Assembly: GCA_012798185.1 (NCBI GenBank)
Contig: JAAZNS010000429.1
Coordinates: 1 to 14,211, forward strand
Source: Chloroflexota bacterium
Lineage (GTDB): Bacteria; Chloroflexota; Anaerolineae; Anaerolineales; UBA4823
Direction: 5' to 3'
DNA length: 14,211 bases
Below the pieces are notes generated by a model. The model did no database searches. It was not told the DNA's origin and was given only the letters and a program-made list of their open reading frames with translations. The translations under genes were made by a program, and so were the position numbers. This document shows positions 1 to 6,107 of the stretch, one piece after another; positions within the stretch are counted from its first letter, which is position 1; each line of letters begins with the position of its first letter.

Positions 1-129
1 GTAAAACTTCTGCGGCCTGTTCGTTCTGCTGTTGTCACTATCAATGGAAATGAGTTGTTTGCAGAACCGGATATCTCGAATTCAGTGATATCTGTTCTGA
101 AAAAACTTGATTCCAGGACACTAATTTGA
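1..129 (+). CDS. C-terminal fragment of a probable IS transposase (partial)
   Basis: The plus-strand frame starting at base 1 is open for 42 codons and stops at TGA 127-129. The peptide contains PVRSAVVTINGNELFA and ends in VLKKLDSRTLI. It resembles, from memory, the short C-terminal tail of IS4/IS1634-like DDE transposases, which often carry a P-V-R-(A/S) strand, a small G-containing turn and a final amphipathic helix. No catalytic residues lie in this fragment, so the family is inferred. The main support is context: the opposite-strand permease stops resembling its family at about base 138, within ten bases of this stop codon, as expected where an IS end abuts a disrupted gene. It could instead be the end of an unrelated gene. 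The 5' part lies outside the window. Confidence 0.42.
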   Translation, partial: VKLLRPVRSAVVTINGNELFAEPDISNSVISVLKKLDSRTLI

Positions 130-138
130 GAAACTCAG
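1..138 (+). mobile_element. Possible right end of an insertion sequence inserted in the permease gene
   Basis: The element would include the transposase tail and end near CTAATTTGAGAAACTCAG (121-138), where permease homology resumes on the other strand. The short palindrome TGAGAAACTCA (127-137) overlaps the putative transposase stop. The other IS end, its matching inverted repeat and any target duplication lie outside the window, so the boundary is provisional. Confidence 0.33.
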
Positions 139-1071
139 GTCCGATAAAAAGTTTGCCAAAATCATCGTGGCAGCAAATAATAAAAAGCTTGCCTCCAATA
201 TTGGATAATCCCGGCGAAGTACTGCATCGTACATAAGACGCCCCATACCAGGCCAGGAGAAAATCGTTTCCACTTGAATAGCGCCTCCAATAACCAGGCT
301 GACATATAAAGCAGTGGTTGTGATGATTGGCAGCAATGCATTGGGAACGCCATGCCTCCATAATATTTTCTTGAAAGGTAAACCCTTAGCTTTGGCAGTC
401 AAAATGTAATCTTCGGTGAGCACATCCACCAGTGTGCTGCGAGTGATGAGCATGAATTGACCCATATCGACAATAGCCAAAGTTATAGTTGGAAGGGTCA
501 AATGCTTACCAATATCCCAGGCTTTTGAAAACCAGCTATTGAAATCCATCCCAGGTGTAGAGATCCCCGATATCGGAAATGATTTTAGATATACCCCCAG
601 AATGATTACCAGAATCAAACCTGTCCAAAAGGTTGGCAGGCTCCAAAAAACCAAAGAAGTGACCACCAAAGATCGATCTAGTTTCGTACCGCGCCGCGCC
701 GCGGCTATCATTCCAGCGCCAACACCAATCACCACAACAATTACCGTTGCCGCGGCTAAAAGCAGCAATGTATTGCTGATGCGTTCGCTCAGTATATCAA
801 CTACCGGGCGCCGATATGTCATGGATGTGCCAAATTCACCCCTCCATAAATTTGTTAGGTAGATCAGGTACTGTACCGGTAAAGGTTTATCCAATCCAAA
901 CACCACCCGTAACCGTTCGATTGCCTCTGAACTTAACCGTCCGGCACGCGCCAGCAAGCGGATAGGATCGCCGGGCAATATACGGAACAATAAAAAGTTG
1001 AAAGTTGCCACGCCAAATAGTGTGACAATCACCTGACCAATTTTTTTTATAATGAATTCAAGTCGAAACAT
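121..1071 (-). CDS. DppB/OppB-type ABC transporter permease, C-terminus replaced
   Basis: Inner-membrane permease of a peptide/opine/nickel-type ABC importer, partner of a family-5 binding protein. The 316-residue product starts MFRLEFIIKKIG and shows the family's first membrane helix followed by the FRILPGDP signature (about residues 29-36), GLDKPLPVQY, and later hydrophobic helices near residues 95-120, 135-160, 185-210, 240-268 and 290-308. The EAA-type cytoplasmic loop that docks the ATPase is clear: DYILTAKAKGLPFKKIL followed by RHGVPNALLPI. Family members normally continue past NFLSDL with a short tail of the type LYxxLDPRxRY. Here the frame reads SFSN and stops at 121-123, so only the last 12-15 residues are lost. 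No membrane helix is removed, so it may still fold. No good Shine-Dalgarno sequence precedes the ATG, so the start is the weakest part of the call. It lies downstream of the binding-protein gene on the same strand. Confidence 0.85.
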   Translation of the reverse strand: MFRLEFIIKKIGQVIVTLFGVATFNFLLFRILPGDPIRLLARAGRLSSEAIERLRVVFGLDKPLPVQYLIYLTNLWRGEFGTSMTYRRPVVDILSERISNTLLLLAAATVIVVVIGVGAGMIAAARRGTKLDRSLVVTSLVFWSLPTFWTGLILVIILGVYLKSFPISGISTPGMDFNSWFSKAWDIGKHLTLPTITLAIVDMGQFMLITRSTLVDVLTEDYILTAKAKGLPFKKILWRHGVPNALLPIITTTALYVSLVIGGAIQVETIFSWPGMGRLMYDAVLRRDYPILEASFLLFAATMILANFLSDLSFSN

Positions 1072-1109
1072 GGTATGGAAGGAAAACAGTATTTATACGC
1101 AGTACTAAT

Positions 1110-1165
1110 CTGAGCGAAGTGAAGAGCCGAATATGGAATTTTCCCTGCCCATTCGCTCCGCTTAG
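1110..1165 (-). other. Imperfect stem-loop between binding-protein and permease genes
   Basis: CTGAGCGAAGTGAA (1110-1123) faces TTCGCTCCGCTTAG (1152-1165) across a 28-base spacer. In the minus-strand transcript I count 11 Watson-Crick pairs, one wobble and two mismatches over 14 positions. No T-run follows on the minus strand, so it is not a standard terminator. Hairpins in this position often stabilise the upstream binding-protein mRNA and lower permease expression; that role is inference. A nearby perfect palindrome, ACAATATTGT (1179-1188), is too short to interpret. Confidence 0.4.
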
Positions 1166-1217
1166 ATCATGATTCAGCACAATATTGTCACCCTGTTTAT
1201 TAGCTGAAATGAAATAT

Positions 1218-2897
1218 TCATTTTACAGGAGTGATTCTCAAATAATTTTCTCGGGTTAGATTATATATCAAGCCGCCAGGTATTTCCGTCCAGCCGCTCC
1301 AGGTATCGGTACGATAAGCCTGCAGCTTATCCTGGTACCACATGACCAGATACGCCGCGTCATCATAAAACATCAATTGCATCTGGTTGACAAGTTCTTT
1401 TCGGGCAGCAACATCTATTGTTGTCGCCTGTTTTTCATAAAGAGCATCGTATTCTTCATTGCAATAGAAGATATCGTTATTACCGCCAATCTGGTCGCAT
1501 AGGGGAACGCCTAGCATGTAATTTGGGTCCACCACACCAGAATCCCACCCCCAAACGAAAATATCCCAATCGGGATTATCCACGTTATATACTAATTCAC
1601 CCAATGTGTTCTCATCCAAGGTTTGAAGATCGAGCTTAATACCTACTGCAGCAGCCGAATCGCGGAATAATTGCGCTGCACGGACATCGACTGATGTGGT
1701 TTCAATGGCTATTAAACGGAATTCGAGCGGGTTGCCAGCAGCGTCTTCACGGATGCCATCGCCATTAGCATCTTTATAACCGGCTTCCTCTAAGATTTGT
1801 TGGGCTTTCTCAGGATTAGCATTCATTTGTTTATCTGCAGGTATTTTCAGATACCAATCAGTAATCCCTATGGGTAGAATTGAATCACCTGGTTTACCAT
1901 GCCCGGCTAAAGCCACTTCCACCAGCTGGTTGCGGTCAAGAGCATAACTAAGCGCCTGCCGAACCGCTTTATCCTTGAGCAAAGGATTTCCGGGAGAATT
2001 TTCATCTTCAGAAACATTGATCCCAATATGATGAAAAGAGAAAGATGGAAGTGATACAGCCTTCACATTTTTAGCGTCAGCCAATCCATCCCAAATGGTT
2101 GGCGGCACTTCCGTGATAATATCGATGTCGCCGCTTTTTAACGCCTGAGCCATCACATCCTCATTGCCATATAAAATGTATACAATTTTGTCTGCAGCAG
2201 GTTTATCCCCCCAAAATTCATCATAACGTTCAATCGTAAGCGTTGTACCCACCTGCCAATCTACAAATTTATAGGGTCCAGTGCCAATAGGTTTATCGTT
2301 GGGGAAAGTTTCGATTTCTTCTGCGCTCATTGATTCCCAGATGTGTTTTGGAAGGATGGGAATTGCCAGCCCCGGATTAAATGCTTGAGGCTTATCGAAG
2401 GTTACCACAAAGGTGGTGGGGTCTTCAGCAATAGCCGAAACCATATTAGATAGCCATTGAGCATATTGCCCCAGTTCGTTATCCTTAATCAAATTAAAAG
2501 TATACGCAGCATCCTCAGCAGAGAAATCTTGCCCATCTTGCCATTTAACCCCTTCCCGCAATTTATATATAATGGTAAGACCATCTTCCGAATAGTTGAA
2601 TTCCTGAGCCAACTCAGGTTGAGTTTTAAAATTTAAATCGTAACCAAGCAGTTTGTCATAAATCAAAGATGTTACCTCTAACGATTCCGAGCTGTAAGAA
2701 GTTAATGGATTCATGGTATCAGGCTCGGAAGCCCAGCCGACGCGTAAAATCGCTTCTTTCCCTGCATTGCTTTGGGGTTCAACCGGTGTTTCTGAGACAG
2801 CAACCTGGGTAGAAGAAGTGGTCTGCGCACCGCCGCAGGCTGTAAGAATAAATGACAATACTAGAAACCAGGGTAACATTCGGGCATAAGCTTTCAT
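1218..2897 (-). CDS. Family-5 extracellular solute-binding lipoprotein of a peptide/opine-type ABC importer
   Basis: Membrane-anchored substrate-binding protein that delivers ligand to the downstream DppB-like permease. I place the start at the second of two tandem ATGs (2895-2897), seven bases after AAGGAG, giving 559 residues; a longer frame begins at 2948 but adds only 17 implausible residues. The N-terminus MKAYARM, a hydrophobic stretch and the lipobox LTAC (Cys21) make a type II signal peptide. The SBP_bac_5 fold follows, with family features such as LRVGWASEPDTMNPL, PELAQEFNYSEDGLT, LREGVKWQDGQDFSAED, PIGTGPYKFVDW and AVRQALSYALDR. Residues from about 376 form an acidic loop, DANGDGIRED, resembling a calcium-binding loop. 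Family members bind peptides, nickel, opines or oligosaccharides, and the ligand cannot be read from sequence. The divergent FrlB/FrlD-like operon with a shared operator region suggests a glycated amino acid or peptide. Confidence 0.93.
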   Translation of the reverse strand: MKAYARMLPWFLVLSFILTACGGAQTTSSTQVAVSETPVEPQSNAGKEAILRVGWASEPDTMNPLTSYSSESLEVTSLIYDKLLGYDLNFKTQPELAQEFNYSEDGLTIIYKLREGVKWQDGQDFSAEDAAYTFNLIKDNELGQYAQWLSNMVSAIAEDPTTFVVTFDKPQAFNPGLAIPILPKHIWESMSAEEIETFPNDKPIGTGPYKFVDWQVGTTLTIERYDEFWGDKPAADKIVYILYGNEDVMAQALKSGDIDIITEVPPTIWDGLADAKNVKAVSLPSFSFHHIGINVSEDENSPGNPLLKDKAVRQALSYALDRNQLVEVALAGHGKPGDSILPIGITDWYLKIPADKQMNANPEKAQQILEEAGYKDANGDGIREDAAGNPLEFRLIAIETTSVDVRAAQLFRDSAAAVGIKLDLQTLDENTLGELVYNVDNPDWDIFVWGWDSGVVDPNYMLGVPLCDQIGGNNDIFYCNEEYDALYEKQATTIDVAARKELVNQMQLMFYDDAAYLVMWYQDKLQAYRTDTWSGWTEIPGGLIYNLTRENYLRITPVK

Positions 2898-2964
2898 CAT
2901 ACATCTCCTTCGAAAATGCACATAAAGAAAACCACCAGAACAACACAAACCAGAACGACCAAAA

Positions 2965-2978
2965 TGGAAACGTTTTCA
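2965..2978. promoter_or_regulatory. LacI-type operator O1, at the binding-protein promoter
   Basis: TGGAAACGTTTTCA is a CG-centred palindrome with 6 of 7 positions matched between arms, the classic shape of LacI/PurR-family sites. It lies just downstream of the predicted minus-strand -10 box, so a bound repressor would cover the transcription start of the binding-protein gene. The right-arm 9-mer GTTTTCACA (2972-2980) occurs again at 3023-3031 as a lone half-site just upstream of that promoter's -35 box. The likely binder is the LacI-family protein encoded immediately to the right. Confidence 0.72.
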
Positions 2979-2983
2979 CATTT

Positions 2984-3011
2984 AGTTTACCCAAAATCCC
3001 GCTTATGTCAA
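2984..3011 (-). promoter_or_regulatory. Predicted sigma70-like promoter of the transporter genes
   Basis: On the minus strand, a perfect -35 TTGACA (3011-3006) is followed after 16 bases by TAAACT (2989-2984), a 4-of-6 match to TATAAT. The start of transcription would fall near 2977, inside operator O1, leaving a leader of about 80 bases before the ATG at 2897. The spacing is one base short of ideal. Confidence 0.55.
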
Positions 3012-3093
3012 GATATTTGGCTGTTTTCACAAAGCGATTCATGCAAATATCACCTAATTTCAGATATTTACCTTCAAATTTCCACATATTGTC

Positions 3094-3122
3094 TTGACAT
3101 GCAGACAAAAAAATAGTAAATT
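3094..3122 (+). promoter_or_regulatory. Predicted sigma70-like promoter of the regulator-deglycase operon
   Basis: A perfect -35 TTGACA (3094-3099) is followed after an ideal 17-base spacer by TAAATT (3117-3122), a 4-of-6 match to the -10 consensus. Transcription would begin near 3129, inside operator O2, about 40 bases before the ATG at 3169. Both divergent promoters share the words ATAT and CTTGACAT at their -35 ends. Confidence 0.65.
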
Positions 3123-3144
3123 ATATGAAACCGTTTTCATATAA
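3121..3144. promoter_or_regulatory. LacI-type operator O2, overlapping the operon promoter (autoregulatory)
   Basis: The 24-base element is palindromic at 22 of 24 positions. Its core ATGAAACCGTTTTCAT is flanked by TTAT and ATAA. The half-site GTTTTCA is the same as in operator O1, and the two centres lie about 161 bp apart. It overlaps the -10 box and start site of the rightward promoter, so the regulator probably represses its own operon. It lies 24 bases upstream of the regulator's start codon, the usual place for a LacI-family autoregulatory site. Confidence 0.82.
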
Positions 3145-3168
3145 TTTAATTGAGTTAATGATCTAAAT

Positions 3169-5283
3169 ATGAAAGCTACAATTCGCGAAGTTGCTAAAAA
3201 GGCTGGCGTATCCCCTGCAACGGTCTCCCGGGTAATCAGTCAATTTGGTTATGTGAGCGAATCCACACGCCAAAAAGTATTGAAAACCATTCGGGAATTA
3301 GATTATCGCCCAAATATCATTGCCCGCAGTATGGTGACTAAAGCCACTCATACTATCGGACTGGTGGTTACCGATATCACCAATCCCTTTTTTGCCCAAT
3401 TATCCCGCGGTATCGAAGAAATCACCTGGAATAATGGATATACACTATTCCTGGCAAATACCGATGAAGATGTTGAGCGTGAGCAAGCGATTGTTCAAGC
3501 TCTTCAGGAAAAGCAAGTCGACGCTTTGATTATCGTTCCTGCTTCTAGCGTAAATGCTCCTCATCTTTTTGATCTAAACCGGCAAGGCATTCCCATAGTT
3601 TTAGTAGATCGTGAAGTCGTTGATCTCCCGGTAGATAAGGTGATGGTAGACAACGAAGAAGGCGCATACACCGCCGTTTCCCATCTGATCAGTTTAGGTC
3701 ATCGCCGCATTGCCATGCTATTAGACAATCTTGATATTACGACCAACATCGAGCGGTTGAATGGATATAAAAAAGCATTACAAGATAACCACATTTATGT
3801 TGAAGAAGAACTCATTAAATCCTGCCAATATACTCAACAATCTGCCTATGAAATCATAAAGGAAATGCTGCTGCTTACCAATCGTCCTACTGCCCTTTTT
3901 ACCGCTAATAACTTTATGACCATAGGTGCGATCAAAGCAATACGTGAAGCCAAATTATCCATTCCCAATGATTTGGCATTGGTGGGATTCGACGACCTGG
4001 ATTATGAAGCGCTTAATTCACCTCAGCTTACCGTAGTCAGCCAGCCAATCACTTCTATGGGCAATATCGCTGGTCAGCGGATTATCGCAAAATTACGCGG
4101 GGATACAAATCCCCCCATGGAAATCCGCTTAAAAACTCAATTCATCATACGAGAATCGTGCGGTGCTGCGCCAAAATCAAATATTAGAACTATCAATTCT
4201 ATTTACCATGAGGAAAATATGCCTGAAAATCTTGATCAACTTGTTGAAAAAGCCCGTCAAAGTAAATTATTTACTGCTCCTGTTCTTGGACCCGATTTGG
4301 AAAGGTTTTTAAAAGTTCAATCCTTAAAAATAAAATCAATGGCAAAACGCGCCATCGACGAAAAAATCGAACACATCTACTGGGTTGGCAGCGGGAATTC
4401 GTGGGTTAACCTTTATTCCGGAAAATATTTACTGGATAAATTTACAAGCATTCCCAGCGATTGCTTTACCTCATATGAGCTCGTCTGGCGGAATCCCGCC
4501 CGTCTCAATGAGAAATCCTGGGTATTTCTTGCTTCGTTCTCCGGCGCCACCGAAGATACTGTAGTTGCTTTACGCCATGCCAAACAAAAACAAGCGCATA
4601 CCATAGCCATCGTCGATAAAGCCGACAGTTTGATGGGAAAAGAAGCTGATGAAGTGGTCCCTTATAATTCAAAAGCCTTGTATATCCTTCCTCTGGCTTT
4701 TGCTTACCTATTTTCTTTAGAAATTGCCCGGCTTCAAGGTAACTCAAAAGTACAAGAAATCGTTGATGGGCTTTTTTCTCTCCCGCCCTTATTAAGCCAG
4801 CAATATATTGACGAAGAAACTCCCGCAAAAGAACTGGCAGAAGAATTTTTACAGGAGCGTTTATTTTACACGCTGGGTTCAGGACCACTCTATGGACTGG
4901 CGTATAAATTCGGATTAACTGTTTTTATGGAAAATATGCGGGTCAATGGTTCATTTATGGATGCCAGCGAATTCCGCCATGGTCCCGCCGAGGTATTCGA
5001 CCAGGAAAAACCCGCTGTGGTCATTTTATTGGGCAGCGACGAATCACGCCCCATCGTCGAGCGAGTACTGGATTTATGCACTTCCCAAGGTGCACACGTG
5101 TTGACTTTTGATATGAAGAAATACCCTCAAGTTCATCCATTGCTAGCGCCATTTGTTTTAATGATCCCGCTGCAATGGTTTGCCGTTTGGTCTAGTTTGA
5201 TGCGCGGGATTTCCGACCTTGATGAACGCGTTTTGATGGGAAGAGGCATTCTTGGAAAAGGCAAAGGTGTCACTTGGCCATAA
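3169..5283 (+). CDS. LacI-family repressor fused to an FrlB-like SIS sugar-amine deglycase
   Basis: One 704-codon frame carries two normally separate proteins. Residues 1-332 form a complete LacI-type repressor: the helix-turn-helix IREVAKKAGVSPATVSRVIS (5-24), a hinge around YRPNIIARS, and a periplasmic-binding-like sensor (IGLVVTDITNPFF, VGFDDLDYEALNSPQLT) ending in the typical RESCG. A linker (333-350) leads to a full-length double-SIS enzyme (351-704, 354 residues; E. coli FrlB is about 340). Sugar-phosphate motifs are visible: GSGNS (407-411), SFSGAT (456-461), and SEFRHGP with Glu601, the position equivalent to the catalytic Glu of GlmS/FrlB. The tail HPLLAPFVLMIPLQWF is FrlB-like. The predicted reaction is cleavage of a 6-phosphorylated Amadori compound to glucose 6-phosphate and an amine. 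The Shine-Dalgarno sequence before the ATG is weak. The exact substrate is unknown. A single-base indel in the linker is an alternative explanation (see findings). Confidence 0.9.
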   Translation: MKATIREVAKKAGVSPATVSRVISQFGYVSESTRQKVLKTIRELDYRPNIIARSMVTKATHTIGLVVTDITNPFFAQLSRGIEEITWNNGYTLFLANTDEDVEREQAIVQALQEKQVDALIIVPASSVNAPHLFDLNRQGIPIVLVDREVVDLPVDKVMVDNEEGAYTAVSHLISLGHRRIAMLLDNLDITTNIERLNGYKKALQDNHIYVEEELIKSCQYTQQSAYEIIKEMLLLTNRPTALFTANNFMTIGAIKAIREAKLSIPNDLALVGFDDLDYEALNSPQLTVVSQPITSMGNIAGQRIIAKLRGDTNPPMEIRLKTQFIIRESCGAAPKSNIRTINSIYHEENMPENLDQLVEKARQSKLFTAPVLGPDLERFLKVQSLKIKSMAKRAIDEKIEHIYWVGSGNSWVNLYSGKYLLDKFTSIPSDCFTSYELVWRNPARLNEKSWVFLASFSGATEDTVVALRHAKQKQAHTIAIVDKADSLMGKEADEVVPYNSKALYILPLAFAYLFSLEIARLQGNSKVQEIVDGLFSLPPLLSQQYIDEETPAKELAEEFLQERLFYTLGSGPLYGLAYKFGLTVFMENMRVNGSFMDASEFRHGPAEVFDQEKPAVVILLGSDESRPIVERVLDLCTSQGAHVLTFDMKKYPQVHPLLAPFVLMIPLQWFAVWSSLMRGISDLDERVLMGRGILGKGKGVTWP
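4210..4221 (+). promoter_or_regulatory. Internal ribosome-binding site and ATG for the free-standing SIS enzyme
   Basis: GAGG (4210-4213), within GAGGAAAAT, is five bases before an in-frame ATG (4219-4221, codon 351) that sits where an unfused FrlB-like protein would begin (MPENLDQLV). This is a better ribosome-binding site than the one before the full-length start at 3169. It may make a 354-residue SIS enzyme in addition to the fusion, or be a relic of two separate genes. Confidence 0.5.
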
Positions 5284-6077
5284 AAACGTTAGCGGTTTCG
5301 GTTGGCGATAATTGCGTCGATCATTATCTCGCTCCCATCGACCAAGATTTTGCTGGAGGCAATGCGTTAAATGTGGCAATTGCCATGCAAAATGCAGGCT
5401 GTCCAACTGCCTATTTGGGTTTTATTGGAAATGATTCAAATGGCAGATTTATCCTGAAGCAGCTTAAACGTTTTGGTGTAAATCATTCCCGGGTAAAAAT
5501 ATTGGCAGGGAATACTGCCTGTACCCAGGTGAATATTTCGCCGAACGGAGATCGACAATTTATACACGAAGACCTGGGTCCGAAGGAAGCATTCAAGCTC
5601 ACGGAAGAAGACATCCAATTCATCAATCAACACCGATTAATACACACTACTTTCTTAGGAGGAACCGAAGATTATCTGCCAATTTTTTATGAAAATCCCG
5701 CCTTGGTGGTATCAATGGATTTTGGCGAACGTTCATCGAAAGATTTTATAGAAAAATGCTTGCCGTTTGTCGATCTTGCCTTTTTCTCTCTCCCTGAAGA
5801 TGCTGATATATCTATGGAAACACTCGCACAAAATATATACCATCGTGGTATGAAAATGGTGGTCATTACGCAAGGCAGACTTGGCAGTTTAGTTTTCGAT
5901 GGATCGATTTATAAACAACCAGCCGTCACTGTGAAAGTTATAGATACTCTAGGTGCGGGAGATGCATACATCGGCACGTTTCTGGCAAGCTGGCTTTCAG
6001 GCAAACCAATTCCCGACTGCATGTCAACCGCCAGCCAAATCGCTGGTCAAACATGTACTCACCTGGGAGGTTTTTAA
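5274..6077 (+). CDS. frlD: PfkB-family kinase, fructoselysine 6-kinase (FrlD)-like
   Basis: Cytosolic ATP-dependent kinase expected to phosphorylate C6 of an imported Amadori compound such as a fructosyl-amino acid, making the substrate for the upstream SIS domain. The 267-residue product fits FrlD (about 260) rather than longer ribokinases. It has the FrlD-style start VGDNCVDHY (10-18), the sugar-binding GGNALNVA (28-35), and the PfkB signature DTLGAGDAYIGTF from residue 224 with anion hole GAGD (227-230) and catalytic base Asp230. The start is TTG at 5274, ten bases inside the end of the preceding gene, with AAAGGTG at a proper distance. This start reproduces the MKTLA(x)GDNCVD beginning of E. 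coli FrlD. The overlap implies translational coupling with the deglycase. Substrate identity is inferred from family and neighbours; a fructokinase-like role is the main alternative. Confidence 0.87.
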   Translation: MAIKTLAVSVGDNCVDHYLAPIDQDFAGGNALNVAIAMQNAGCPTAYLGFIGNDSNGRFILKQLKRFGVNHSRVKILAGNTACTQVNISPNGDRQFIHEDLGPKEAFKLTEEDIQFINQHRLIHTTFLGGTEDYLPIFYENPALVVSMDFGERSSKDFIEKCLPFVDLAFFSLPEDADISMETLAQNIYHRGMKMVVITQGRLGSLVFDGSIYKQPAVTVKVIDTLGAGDAYIGTFLASWLSGKPIPDCMSTASQIAGQTCTHLGGF

Positions 6078-6107
6078 TCTAAGATACTTAAAAGTATAGG
6101 ATAAACC

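Noticed and set aside
539..862. Plus-strand frame of 107 codons inside the permease
   Set aside because: It is antisense to a well-conserved permease core and its composition follows the reverse complement of that gene.
2779..3116. Open frames on both strands across the divergent promoter region
   Set aside because: They overlap the binding-protein signal peptide, the -35/-10 boxes and both operators, have no recognisable motifs and no convincing ribosome-binding sites.
4219..5283. SIS portion as glucosamine-6-phosphate synthase (GlmS)
   Set aside because: There is no N-terminal glutaminase domain or catalytic Cys. The C-terminal pattern and the adjacent FrlD-like kinase fit FrlB better.
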